Source: Bacillota bacterium (GTDB taxonomy: Bacteria; Bacillota; Clostridia; Lachnospirales; Lachnospiraceae). Taken from it: a DNA stretch of 25,911 nucleotides. The translations under genes were made by a program, and so were the position numbers. Position 1 is the first letter of the stretch. The number at the start of each line of letters is the position of its first letter. Of the stretch, positions 6,668 to 13,967 are shown piece after piece. A model generated the notes under the pieces. The model saw only the letters and a program-made list of their open reading frames with translations. It ran no database searches and had not been told where the DNA came from. Where the stretch lies: positions 1-25,911 of the forward strand of contig JAFAGA010000013.1 of NCBI GenBank assembly GCA_023423045.1, read 5' to 3'.

Positions 6668-8362
6668 ATGGATAAGAATAATGTTATGACAATAGATGGC
6701 ATACCGGTGGAGATAGGCAATGAAAAAAATCTTCTGGAGCTGATTCGCAAAGCAGGGATCAAAATGCCCACCTTCTGCTACCATTCCGAACTCTCGATCT
6801 ATGGTGCATGCCGCATGTGTATGATTGAGAATGAATGGGGCGGAATTGATGCGGCCTGCTCCACGATACCCAAGGCCGGTATGAAAATAAAGACCAATAC
6901 GGAAAGGCTGCGCAGATACCGTAAAAATATATTGGAGCTGCTCCTGGCCAACCATTGCAGGGATTGTACTACCTGCAACAACAGCGGTAAATGCAAGCTT
7001 CAGGATCTGGCGGTACGGTTCAATATTACCGGAGTCCGTTTCCCCAATACTGCAGCAGAGCCAAAGCTGGATGATTCCTCCCTGTGCATTACCCGGGATG
7101 CCAATAAATGCATTCTCTGCGGGGACTGTGTCAGAGTATGCAATGAGATACAGAATGTGGGGGCCATTGATTTTGCCCATCGCGGCTCTAATATGACCAT
7201 CAGTACGGCATTTGAAATTCCCATGGCCGAGTCCCCTTGTGTTGGCTGCGGTCAATGTGCCGCGGTATGCCCTACGGGAGCCATCGTGGTGAAAAACGAT
7301 ACACAAAAGGTTTGGAAGGCTCTGGATGCCTCGGATACAAAGGTTACCGTACAGATTGCACCGGCCGTTCGCGTCGGTCTTGGCAAGAAGATGGGAATGA
7401 AGCCTGAGGAAAATGCCATGGGAAAAATCGTTGCGGCGCTGCGACGTATGGGCTTTGATGAGATTTATGATACCAGCACCGGTGCGGATTTGACCGTTTT
7501 GGAGGAAGCGGGAGAGTTTCTTTCACGCCTGGAAAAGGGGGATAACCTTCCTCTGTTCACCTCCTGCTGTCCGGCCTGGATTCAATATGCAGAGAAAAAT
7601 CATCCCGAGCTTTTGTCAAATATCTCTACCTGCCGTTCCCCGATGCAGATGCTGGCATCCATCGTGAAGGACCAGTCCGGATCCTCCGGCCGCCGTCATG
7701 TCCATGTGGCGGTGATGCCCTGCACTTCCAAAAAGTATGAGGCATCCAGGGAGGAGTTTAAGACAGACGGAGTTCCTAATGTGGATTATGTGATTACAAC
7801 CCAGGAATTGATTCAAATGATTCGGGAATCCGGAATTCTATTTCATGAGCTGGAGCCGGAAGCGGTTGACATGCCCTTTGGTACCATGACCGGAGCCGGT
7901 GTGATATTCGGTGTGACCGGCGGTGTTACAGAGGCGGTGCTGCGAAGGCTTTCTTCCGATAAGTCCAAGAACGCCGTTATGTCCATCGCATACCAGGGAG
8001 TCCGAGGGATGAAGGGGCTCAAGGAAACCACGGTTATGTATAACCAGAAGGAACTGAGGGTTGCCATTGTCAGCGGTCTGAAGAATGCCAGCGACCTGAT
8101 TGAGCTAATCAAGGCGGGAGAACATTATGACTTTGTTGAGGTGATGGCGTGTCCCGGAGGATGTGTGTGCGGAGCCGGACAGCCTTTTGCAGAAATCAGC
8201 ACAAGGGAGAACAGAGGAAAAGGTCTGTATGCGGCGGATAAGCTGAGCAGTATCAAGTTCCCGGAGGAGAATCCGTTGATGATGTCATTATACAACGGCC
8301 TGTTAAGGGGCAGAGTCCATGAACTTTTGCATGTAGATTATTCTCATTCCATAGAAAGGTAA
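6668..8362 (+). CDS. hydA: [FeFe] hydrogenase catalytic subunit
   Basis: 564 residues with this start; the frame is open back to 6575, but ATG 6668 has GGAG seven bases upstream and begins the ferredoxin fold directly. Domains: plant-type [2Fe-2S] (C37, C48, C51, C64); the His-Cys [4Fe-4S] site (H96, C100, C103, C109); two [4Fe-4S] clusters (C148-C151-C154-C158 and C191-C194-C197-C201); then the H-cluster domain. Its three motifs are FTSCCPAW (C300 the likely proton-relay cysteine, C301 a ligand), MPCTSKKYE (C352) and MACPGGCVCGAGQP (C495, C499). The architecture matches CpI/HndD-type enzymes and lacks the extra C-terminal [2Fe-2S] domain of the longer Thermotoga HydA. It reduces protons to H2 or oxidises H2. 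The third motif has an added cysteine (C501) and Ala for Gly at 503 relative to the usual GGGQP. The maturases HydEFG are not in the window. Confidence 0.97.
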   Translation: MDKNNVMTIDGIPVEIGNEKNLLELIRKAGIKMPTFCYHSELSIYGACRMCMIENEWGGIDAACSTIPKAGMKIKTNTERLRRYRKNILELLLANHCRDCTTCNNSGKCKLQDLAVRFNITGVRFPNTAAEPKLDDSSLCITRDANKCILCGDCVRVCNEIQNVGAIDFAHRGSNMTISTAFEIPMAESPCVGCGQCAAVCPTGAIVVKNDTQKVWKALDASDTKVTVQIAPAVRVGLGKKMGMKPEENAMGKIVAALRRMGFDEIYDTSTGADLTVLEEAGEFLSRLEKGDNLPLFTSCCPAWIQYAEKNHPELLSNISTCRSPMQMLASIVKDQSGSSGRRHVHVAVMPCTSKKYEASREEFKTDGVPNVDYVITTQELIQMIRESGILFHELEPEAVDMPFGTMTGAGVIFGVTGGVTEAVLRRLSSDKSKNAVMSIAYQGVRGMKGLKETTVMYNQKELRVAIVSGLKNASDLIELIKAGEHYDFVEVMACPGGCVCGAGQPFAEISTRENRGKGLYAADKLSSIKFPEENPLMMSLYNGLLRGRVHELLHVDYSHSIER

Positions 8363-8418
8363 GTTCTATGAAAAGAGAAGCCTTACGGACTCTTTATTTG
8401 GAAAGGAGCATGAATAAT

Positions 8419-8667
8419 ATGATTGACGTGAAAATCTGTATCGGTACCTCCTGCCACTTGAACGGCTCTTATAATGTGGTTCAGAGCATCCAGCAATTGC
8501 TGGAGGAGTATTCCTTACACGAGACGGTGAAGCTGGAGGCTTATTTTTGTATGAAACAGTGCCAGAATAAGGGAGTATCCGTAACCGTTGACGGAACAAA
8601 TTACCGGGTGGAGCCGGAGAATGCCAGATCGTTTTTTCTGGAGCAAATTCAAAGCTTGATCAGCTGA
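8419..8667 (+). CDS. Small thioredoxin-like [2Fe-2S] ferredoxin
   Basis: 82 residues. ATG 8419 is preferred over in-frame ATGs at 8368 and 8410 because AGGAG at 8404-8408 sits ten bases upstream. Four cysteines, C7 and C12 (CIGTSC) and C44 and C48 (CMKQC), give the C-X4-C / C-X3-C pattern of NuoE-type thioredoxin-like [2Fe-2S] domains. A solitary domain like this beside a hydABC operon is likely an accessory electron carrier or a fourth subunit. It lies 56 bases after hydA and is probably its last cistron, though that is inferred from spacing. Confidence 0.85.
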   Translation: MIDVKICIGTSCHLNGSYNVVQSIQQLLEEYSLHETVKLEAYFCMKQCQNKGVSVTVDGTNYRVEPENARSFFLEQIQSLIS

Positions 8668-8694
8668 GAAGAATAATAATTTCCTTTTCCCGAC

Positions 8695-8809
8695 TTTACA
8701 AATCATTTACCAAAACTGAACCGAATCATGATATCTCGTACGGCAAAATGATGATAGATTTGTAAATGTAAGAAGAAGAAAAAACAAAAAGTTCAGTTCC
8801 CGGAACTGA
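8695..8809. promoter_or_regulatory. Two inverted repeats upstream of the PstS-like gene
   Basis: TTTACAAATC (8695-8704) and GATTTGTAAA (8757-8766) are exact reverse complements. Further down, TCAGTTCC and GGAACTGA (8793-8800, 8802-8809) form a compact 8-bp repeat around one base, just before the ribosome binding site. Either could be an operator. No convincing -35/-10 pair was found. Confidence 0.3.
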
Positions 8810-8832
8810 GGAAAAGGAAAAGGAGATTATTT

Positions 8833-9774
8833 ATGAAGAAAAATTGGAAGAAAGCAGCAGTTATTTTATTCAGCTGTATCTTATTAGCAGGAATGTTTAC
8901 AGCCTGCGCGGCAAATAGTGATGGAAAAGAAGCGACAAATCAGAATACACCGACAAGTACACCGGATACTTCCGATCCGGCTGTGACAGAAAAAGCGGCA
9001 GAGCCTACCGCTTCCGCTGCAGAGGAGCCTAAAGAACTCAGCGGAACATTAGTTATGTCAGGTTCAACTTCAATGGAAAAGCTGGCGAATATCGCGGCAG
9101 AATCCTTTATGAACAAATATCCGCAGGTTATGGTATCTGCCGAATTCATCGGCTCCAGTGCCGGGATTGAAGCATTGCTGGCAGGAACAGTTGATATCGG
9201 CAATGCTTCCAGAGGCTTAAAGGATACCGAGATATCCTCCGGTGCGGTAGAGAATATAGTTGCAATTGACGGTATCGCCGTAATTACAGATAAGGCTAAT
9301 ACCGCCAAGGATTTGACGAAGGAGCAGCTGGTACAAATCTATACCGGAGAGATTACAAACTGGAGCCAGGCAGGCGGTGCCGACCAGCCAATCGTAGTCA
9401 TCGGCAGAGAAGCAGGCTCAGGTACCAGAGGAGCATTCGAGGAATTGCTTGAGGTTGTGGATTTATGCAAATATTCCAATGAGATTAACAGCACCGGAGG
9501 TGTTATGGCGAAGGTTGCTTCCACTCCCGGAGCCATCGGATATGTCTCCCTGGATGTCCTGGATGACAGCGTTTCGGCCTTCCATTTGGAGGGAGTGGAG
9601 CCTACTGCTGATAATGTAAAGGCAGGCAATTATTTCTTAAGCCGTCCGTTTGTAATGGCAACCAAGGGTGAGATTGCGCAGCAGAATGACCTCGTAAAAG
9701 CCTTCTTTGAATATCTTCAGTCTGAGGAAGGTAAGGAAATGATTAAGAGTGCAGGCTTAATTACCATGGATTAA
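8833..9774 (+). CDS. pstS: PstS-like phosphate/oxyanion-binding lipoprotein (orphan)
   Basis: 313 residues. The N-terminus has a Lys-rich start, a hydrophobic stretch and a lipobox-like MFTAC, so the protein is exported and lipid-anchored. A low-complexity Thr/Pro/Ala/Glu linker (about 35-70) precedes the PBP-like domain. That domain carries SGSTSMEKL, the FIGSSAGIEALLAGTVDIGNASR block, and GREAGSGTRGAFEEL, the anion-binding loop typical of PstS. No pstC, pstA, pstB or phoU is in the window. The ligand is therefore inferred as phosphate by family; a related oxyanion is possible. A strong terminator follows, and GGAGAT lies just upstream of the start. Confidence 0.85.
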   Translation: MKKNWKKAAVILFSCILLAGMFTACAANSDGKEATNQNTPTSTPDTSDPAVTEKAAEPTASAAEEPKELSGTLVMSGSTSMEKLANIAAESFMNKYPQVMVSAEFIGSSAGIEALLAGTVDIGNASRGLKDTEISSGAVENIVAIDGIAVITDKANTAKDLTKEQLVQIYTGEITNWSQAGGADQPIVVIGREAGSGTRGAFEELLEVVDLCKYSNEINSTGGVMAKVASTPGAIGYVSLDVLDDSVSAFHLEGVEPTADNVKAGNYFLSRPFVMATKGEIAQQNDLVKAFFEYLQSEEGKEMIKSAGLITMD

Positions 9775-9823
9775 GGGAATTTGCAGAAATAATTTAAAAC
9801 ACCCCATATCGGGTTATCATAGT

Positions 9824-9869
9824 AAAGCTCATCAGGTTTCAGAAGTTCTGAAGCCAGGTGAGCTTTTTT
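9824..9869 (+). terminator. Rho-independent terminator after the PstS-like gene
   Basis: AAAGCTCA (9824-9831) pairs with TGAGCTTT (9859-9866), with an inner TTCAGAA/TTCTGAA pairing, and a T6 run follows. Confidence 0.85.
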
Positions 9870-9943
9870 ACCGTCTTTTTATTGCTTCTGCTCTCTGATG
9901 AAAAGGGAATGAAAAAAAATTAACGATTTTCTTAAAAATTGTA

Positions 9944-9972
9944 TTGACAATTAAAAAACACTGTACTATACT
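9944..9972 (+). promoter_or_regulatory. Strong sigma-A promoter for the metQ-like gene
   Basis: A consensus TTGACA (9944-9949) is followed after exactly 17 bases by TATACT (9967-9972). TATTGACA (9942-9949) and TGTCAATA (9972-9979) form an 8-bp inverted repeat spanning the promoter, a plausible repressor site. The leader to the gene would be about 170 bases. Confidence 0.8.
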
Positions 9973-10073
9973 GTCAATAATCCTTAAAACATATAAAACA
10001 TATAGAAATAGTATGAAATATAAATCGGAAGCATATAATATTGCACGGCAGAGGATACGGAAGAGGTAATATA

Positions 10074-10130
10074 ATGAAAGGATCAATATGCCCGGGCAGA
10101 GTCCTGAAGATCTGGAAGGCATTAAGATAG
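10074..10130 (+). CDS. Possible 18-aa leader peptide upstream of metQ
   Basis: In the long metQ leader, an ATG with AGAGG eight bases upstream opens an 18-codon frame, translating MKGSICPGRVLKIWKALR, and stops 22 bases before the metQ start. It has one Cys and one Trp. No attenuator hairpin was recognised, so it could be chance. Confidence 0.25.
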   Translation: MKGSICPGRVLKIWKALR

Positions 10131-10152
10131 AAACATAAAATGGGAGGAAAAT

Positions 10153-10968
10153 ATGATGAAAAAAGCACTGGCAGCATTACTAATGCTAACCTTACTGGCG
10201 GTGGTGTTCACCGGCTGTGCCAAGAAAGACGGAGCGGATAAGAAACTGGTGATAGGAGCAAGCACCACGCCCCATGCGGAGATTCTGGAACAGGCCAGAG
10301 ACCTGCTGAAGGAAGCGGGCTATGAACTGGAGATAAAAGAGTATTCCGATTATGTACAGCCGAATGTGGCATTGGAGGCAGGCGATTTGGATGCGAATTA
10401 TTTCCAGCATCAGCCGTATCTGGACCAGTATAATGCAGAAAACAAAACAAACATTGCTACTGCCGGGATTATCCATTACGAGCCCTTCGGTATCTATCCG
10501 GGCAAGACAGCCACACTGGATGCATTGGCTGACGGCGGCAAGATTGCCGTTCCCAATGATGCTACCAATGAAGCCAGGGCACTGCTGTTATTGGAGGCAC
10601 AGGGATTAATCAAGCTCACAGCGGATATCGGGCTGAAGGCTACCAAAACAGATATCATTGAAAATCCTAAGAACCTGGACATCATCGAAATAGAAGCAGC
10701 CCAGCTGGCCCGGTCCCTGCAGGATGTGGACCTGGCGGTAATCAACGGTAATTATGCCATTGAAGCCGGACTGGAGGTCGGTAAGGATGCGGTAGCCGTA
10801 GAGGATAAGGATTCCATTGCAGCAGATACCTATGGTAATATTATTGCGGTAAAAGCGGGAAATGAAAACCGGGAGGATATCCAGGCGCTGCTGAAGGCAT
10901 TAAAGAGTGATAAGGTAAAGAATTTCATTAACGAAACCTATCAGGGAGCGGTAGTCCCGAAATTCTAA
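10153..10968 (+). CDS. metQ: MetQ/NlpA-family substrate-binding lipoprotein (orphan)
   Basis: 271 residues. The signal peptide ends in the lipobox VVFTGC (C22), so the mature protein is lipid-anchored on the outer face. The domain is NLPA/MetQ: LVIGASTTPHAEILEQ, then YVQPNVALEAGDLDANYFQHQPYL and a GIYPGKTATLDALADGGKIAVPNDATNEARALLLLEAQ region broken up as in methionine-binding proteins, and VINGNYA near 194. MetQ binds D/L-methionine for the MetNIQ importer, but neither metN nor metI is in the window. GGAGG lies five bases before the ATG; the next-codon ATG is equally possible. A strong promoter lies upstream and a YezD-like gene downstream. Related members may bind other sulfur amino acids, so the ligand is open. 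Confidence 0.92.
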   Translation: MMKKALAALLMLTLLAVVFTGCAKKDGADKKLVIGASTTPHAEILEQARDLLKEAGYELEIKEYSDYVQPNVALEAGDLDANYFQHQPYLDQYNAENKTNIATAGIIHYEPFGIYPGKTATLDALADGGKIAVPNDATNEARALLLLEAQGLIKLTADIGLKATKTDIIENPKNLDIIEIEAAQLARSLQDVDLAVINGNYAIEAGLEVGKDAVAVEDKDSIAADTYGNIIAVKAGNENREDIQALLKALKSDKVKNFINETYQGAVVPKF

Positions 10969-11053
10969 GAAACCGTATCAATGGGATATTATTTAGGGAT
11001 GATTTGGCGGTTTAACACTTCTTCGTCATTTATAAAAAGTGAGGGATCATGGA

Positions 11054-11218
11054 TTGGAGAAAGAAAACAATATCAAGCAAAAGAATTCAATACAGGAACG
11101 CGATTTGAGAAAGATTGCCGAGCTGCTGGAAACAATCCAATATGGATCGGTCACGGTAATTATACAGGATGGAAAGGTGCTGCAGATTGAAAAAAGTGAG
11201 AAGATCAGAATTAAATAA
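11054..11218 (+). CDS. YezD/DUF2292 family small protein (copy 1)
   Basis: 54 residues, starting with TTG at 11054 and with GAGGG eight bases upstream; no in-frame ATG fits. The core YGSVTVIIQDGKVLQIEKSE followed by KIRIK is the signature of the YezD/DUF2292 family, small proteins of unknown function, about 50-60 residues long. It follows metQ by 85 bases and precedes a strong terminator, so it is likely the second cistron of the metQ transcript. A second copy lies at 13720-13887, after the NifX-type gene. My recollection is that YezD-like genes often sit near sulfur and sulfonate uptake genes, which agrees with the neighbourhood but is not proof of role. Confidence 0.8.
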   Translation: MEKENNIKQKNSIQERDLRKIAELLETIQYGSVTVIIQDGKVLQIEKSEKIRIK

Positions 11219-11287
11219 ATTCCGGTCTGCAGAAAAAACGAGAATAGCGGGAAGATGCAGGAATAAATAAAACTGACTGGTCAACTG

Positions 11288-11326
11288 GAGGTTTTGGATA
11301 GATAACATGTCCAAAACCTCTTTTTT
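11288..11326 (+). terminator. Rho-independent terminator after yezD-like copy 1
   Basis: GAGGTTTTGGA (11288-11298) and TCCAAAACCTC (11310-11320) form a perfect 11-bp stem with an 11-base loop and a T6 run. Confidence 0.92.
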
Positions 11327-11647
11327 ATTTCATGGGAGATTGTGTCCTATGAAGTAAAAAGAATAAGCTTGCTTATGCTTGACCTCACGGGCAGGATGCG
11401 CACTCTGCACGAATGCGCATAAATGCGCAGGGTATTATGTCGGCCAGACCGATCGCGCTCGGTGCGAGAATGTGTCAAGGCACATTCTTTATTCCATAAG
11501 AATGAAATTATATATTTTGCGGAAGATGAGAGGAAAGGGCTGTGGGGCGAACTTATGAAGGAACATAAAGTAAACCGAATTGGAAGGGCTAAGGGGATTT
11601 GCAGAGAAGCTTTTTGAAATCAGGCTTATCAAAAGGAGGATCACAGA
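11327..11647. other. Non-coding stretch with nested short palindromes
   Basis: No convincing gene is seen in these 321 bases. TGCGCA occurs three times between 11396 and 11430. A hairpin ACCGA/TCGGT follows, then AGAATGTG (11467-11474) with CACATTCT (11481-11488), an 8-bp stem with a 6-base loop and a short T-run. The block is GC-richer than its flanks and may be an intergenic repeat or a structured RNA. AAAGGAGG lies just before the downstream gene. Confidence 0.35.
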
Positions 11648-12082
11648 ATGGCATTATTATTGGAAAATATCATTACCTATCTGAAGAATAGCAGATCAAT
11701 TGTGCTGGCTACCGTTGACTCAGACCGGCTGCCCGATGTAAGGACCATCGGAGGTTACAATTTTGACGGATACGTCCTTTATTTTGCAACGGCGAAAACC
11801 TCCAGAAAGGCAGAGCAGCTGCTTGAAAAGGAGAATGTCGCGATCCTCATCCAGCATGAGAATCAAGTACATCCGGATTATAAAAATGTAACCATCTACG
11901 GCAAGGCAAAAAAGCTGTCCGGTACGGATTATGACCTGGGAAGGGCCAAGATACTGGAGAGAAGGCCAAATGCAATCTATGAGGAGGAGAGTAAGAATAT
12001 CTACCGGGTGATACCGGAGCAAATTAAGTTACTGGATTTATCCAAGGACGCAAATGAACAGGTACATATTATTAAACCCTGA
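11648..12082 (+). CDS. Pyridoxamine 5'-phosphate oxidase-fold flavin-binding protein
   Basis: 144 residues, matching the small split-barrel PNPOx-like family. The start shows LLENIITYLKNSRSIVLATVD, followed by DRLPDVRTIGGYNFDGYVLYFATAKTSRK cut by loops, which is the usual FMN-binding beta-barrel opening; HPDYKNVTIYGKAK is the central strand pair. Members bind FMN or F420, or act as general stress or reductase proteins; the substrate is unknown here. AAAGGAGG precedes the ATG by about seven bases. It stands between two terminators and is probably a separate unit. A link to the nitrogenase-like cluster downstream is by position only. Confidence 0.85.
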   Translation: MALLLENIITYLKNSRSIVLATVDSDRLPDVRTIGGYNFDGYVLYFATAKTSRKAEQLLEKENVAILIQHENQVHPDYKNVTIYGKAKKLSGTDYDLGRAKILERRPNAIYEEESKNIYRVIPEQIKLLDLSKDANEQVHIIKP

Positions 12083-12217
12083 TTCTTCCAAGCAGAAAAG
12101 AGGAATTGGAGAGGTATAATTTCAATAGTAAACATATAATATATATATGAACAATAGGTAATATGAGCGTAACAGTAAATGGGAAAGAAAAAAGAATATG
12201 GGGAAACTGACTATACA

Positions 12218-12265
12218 AAATAGAGGTTTGGATACGCGCAGGCGTATTTGAAACTCTATTTTTTT
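12218..12265 (+). terminator. Rho-independent terminator upstream of nifB
   Basis: AAATAGAG (12218-12225) pairs with CTCTATTT (12254-12261), with TTT/AAA and ATACGC/GCGTAT pairings inside, and a T7 run at the 3' side. It follows the PNPOx-like gene. Confidence 0.85.
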
Positions 12266-12376
12266 ATAAGAATGGTTCGCAAAGTGTACCCTTTGTTGTT
12301 TCATACGCCTGAACCGGTGTGATACAAAGCCACACAGATAACGCAGATAGCTGCAGACAGGAAAGGAGATTTAAGG

Positions 12377-13243
12377 ATGAATAACGCTGTGCGAGTAAAG
12401 GCGATCCACCCATGCTTTGGTGCGGTTAATAACAAAGGAAGAATTCATCTGCCGGTTTGTCCGGATTGCAATATACAATGCAAGTTCTGTGACAGAAGAA
12501 GGAACAGTTACGAAAATCGTCCCGGTGTAACCGCCTCCATTATCACACCTGAGGAAGCAATCGGGGTGATTGAACGATCCCTGGCTCTGTGTCCGGATAT
12601 TACCGTAGCAGGAATTGCAGGACCCGGGGATACCCTGGCTACGGATGAGGCAATTACAACCTTCCGGTTAATCGGCGACCGTTACCCGGAATTGCTAAAG
12701 TGTATGAGTACAAACGGCCTTCTTCTGGAGGAGCGTGCGCAGGAGCTGATCCAGGTGGGAATCGATACACTGACAGTAACCGTAAATGCAGTGGACCCTT
12801 ATATATTGGCACAAATTGTACCCAAGATACATTACCATGGAAGAACCTATACGGGTGAGGAGGCAGCAGAAATTTTAATAAGGAACCAACTGGCCGGAAT
12901 TCGGAAAATGGCTGAGGCCGGAGTGACCATCAAGGTCAATACCGTTCTGATTACCGAGATAAACCGCCATCATGTGAAGGATATAGCGAAGGCAGTCCGG
13001 GACGCCGGAGCTTCCATCTACAATATCATCCCATTGATACCCCAGAACGGAATGGCTCATTTATCGGAGCCGGGGTGTTACGAGATCGACGGAGCCCGCC
13101 GGGAAGCGGAAGAATACATTGATGTGTTCCGGCACTGTCAGAGATGCCGGGCGGATGCGGTAGGTATTCCCGGAAAATTAGAAATCGGGGAGCAGGTATA
13201 CCTTAGAAAGCTGCAGTTGAAGGAAACTTTCTCCCACGGCTGA
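12377..13243 (+). CDS. nifB: NifB-type radical SAM cofactor-biosynthesis protein (minimal form)
   Basis: 288 residues, the short NifB form without the C-terminal NifX-like domain of proteobacterial NifB. NifB fuses two [4Fe-4S] units with a SAM-derived carbide to make the [8Fe-9S-C] precursor of nitrogenase cofactors. Diagnostic motifs in order: HPC (11-13), GRIHLPVCPDC, the radical SAM cysteines C31, C35 and C38 in CNIQCKFC, ENRPGV, AGIAGPGDTLA (78-88), KCMSTNGL with C109, and CQRCRADAVGIPG with C254 and C257 near the end. The ATG at 12377 has AAAGGAG ten bases before it. The NifX-type activity is supplied as a separate gene just downstream. NifB implies that the nitrogenase-like enzyme at 18.3-21.2 kb carries a NifB-derived cofactor rather than a tetrapyrrole-type site. 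Confidence 0.93.
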   Translation: MNNAVRVKAIHPCFGAVNNKGRIHLPVCPDCNIQCKFCDRRRNSYENRPGVTASIITPEEAIGVIERSLALCPDITVAGIAGPGDTLATDEAITTFRLIGDRYPELLKCMSTNGLLLEERAQELIQVGIDTLTVTVNAVDPYILAQIVPKIHYHGRTYTGEEAAEILIRNQLAGIRKMAEAGVTIKVNTVLITEINRHHVKDIAKAVRDAGASIYNIIPLIPQNGMAHLSEPGCYEIDGARREAEEYIDVFRHCQRCRADAVGIPGKLEIGEQVYLRKLQLKETFSHG

Positions 13244-13268
13244 CCGGGAAGAATTGACCGGGAAGAAC
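13241..13268 (+). repeat. 14-bp tandem duplication at the nifB stop codon
   Basis: TGACCGGGAAGAAT is followed directly by TGACCGGGAAGAAC. The first unit contains the nifB stop. A small hairpin, GAAAGAAA with TTTCTTTC, lies at 13271-13293. This is probably a replication slip with no evident function. Confidence 0.5.
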
Positions 13269-13332
13269 ATGAAAGAAAAAAGGGATTTCTTTCAGTGTTG
13301 AGACGGCGCAGAGCGCTATCATGGAGGGATGT

Positions 13333-13698
13333 ATGAAATATAAGGTTGCCATAGCTACAAAGGATGGAAAGGTGATTTATGAACACTTCGGCCATTGCGG
13401 AAAATATTGCATTGTCGAGGTGGAGGGGAATCATTACCGGTTTACCGGCTTTCGGGAGGTGGAACCGCCCTGTCAGGGAGGAGGGCACACCGAAGCGGCC
13501 TTGGAGAAGGCAGTGGAGCTATTACAGGACTGCAGATGTATCATCGTGGGTCAGATAGGTATGGGAGCGCAGCAGGTCCTGGAGGAACACCGGATTCTTG
13601 CTTATGTGTTCAAAGGCCTTGTAGAGGAAGCCTTGTCAAATATCATTCATTCTATTTCAGGCGACGTTGTCCTGGGGGGAAGCCAGGCGGGGATTTAG
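13333..13698 (+). CDS. NifX/NafY-type iron-cofactor carrier protein
   Basis: 121 residues from ATG 13333; an ATG four codons earlier is in frame, but GGAGGG at 13323-13328 fits the later one. The sequence shows the dinitrogenase iron-molybdenum cofactor domain (NifX/NifB C-terminal family): VAIATKDGKVIYEHFGHCGKY at the start, CQGGGHTEAALEKAVELLQD, and CIIVGQIGMGAQQVLEEHRI. Such proteins bind and carry NifB-derived iron-sulfur cofactor intermediates. It follows nifB by 89 bases and precedes a YezD-like gene by 21, so it probably works on the NifB product. A second protein of the same family lies at 23100-23453. Confidence 0.88.
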   Translation: MKYKVAIATKDGKVIYEHFGHCGKYCIVEVEGNHYRFTGFREVEPPCQGGGHTEAALEKAVELLQDCRCIIVGQIGMGAQQVLEEHRILAYVFKGLVEEALSNIIHSISGDVVLGGSQAGI

Positions 13699-13719
13699 CG
13701 AAGGGAAGGGGGCGAAGGT

Positions 13720-13887
13720 ATGACTCCGGATATTGAGAATACCAATGAGGAGCGGATACAAAACAGGAAAGTGATAGAAGAGATTATGGCTCGGATACTG
13801 CTTCCCAGGTATGGAACAATCACCTTTATCATACATGACGGAAAATTGGTGCAGGTGGAGATAACGGAGAAGCACCGGCTGTCATAG
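13720..13887 (+). CDS. YezD/DUF2292 family small protein (copy 2)
   Basis: 55 residues. The C-terminal two-thirds, RYGTITFIIHDGKLVQVEIT followed by EKHRLS, matches copy 1 at 11054-11218 (YGSVTVIIQDGKVLQIEKSE). The N-terminal part is a charged helix. The gene starts 21 bases after the NifX-type gene and ends 80 bases before the ABC permease, so it is probably co-transcribed with both. The function is unknown. Two copies flanking nifB-nifX suggest a link to this pathway. Confidence 0.8.
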   Translation: MTPDIENTNEERIQNRKVIEEIMARILLPRYGTITFIIHDGKLVQVEITEKHRLS

Positions 13888-13967
13888 CAAAAGAAGAGGG
13901 AAATGCAGAGCAGTCCAGGCAATGCCGGTTATCTTTTCTTATTATAAACAAAGCATGGAGGTACATG

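Noticed and set aside
5771..7306. 511-codon open frame on the minus strand
   Set aside because: Antisense to hydB and hydA, whose protein motifs are unmistakable; composition is a shadow of those genes.
9979..10152. SAM (S-box) riboswitch upstream of metQ
   Set aside because: No S-box core sequence or terminator/antiterminator pair recognised in the leader.
11423..11617. 64-codon open frame in the gap before the PNPOx-like gene
   Set aside because: No ribosome site, Arg-rich and low-complexity composition, overlaps palindromes; no family recognised.
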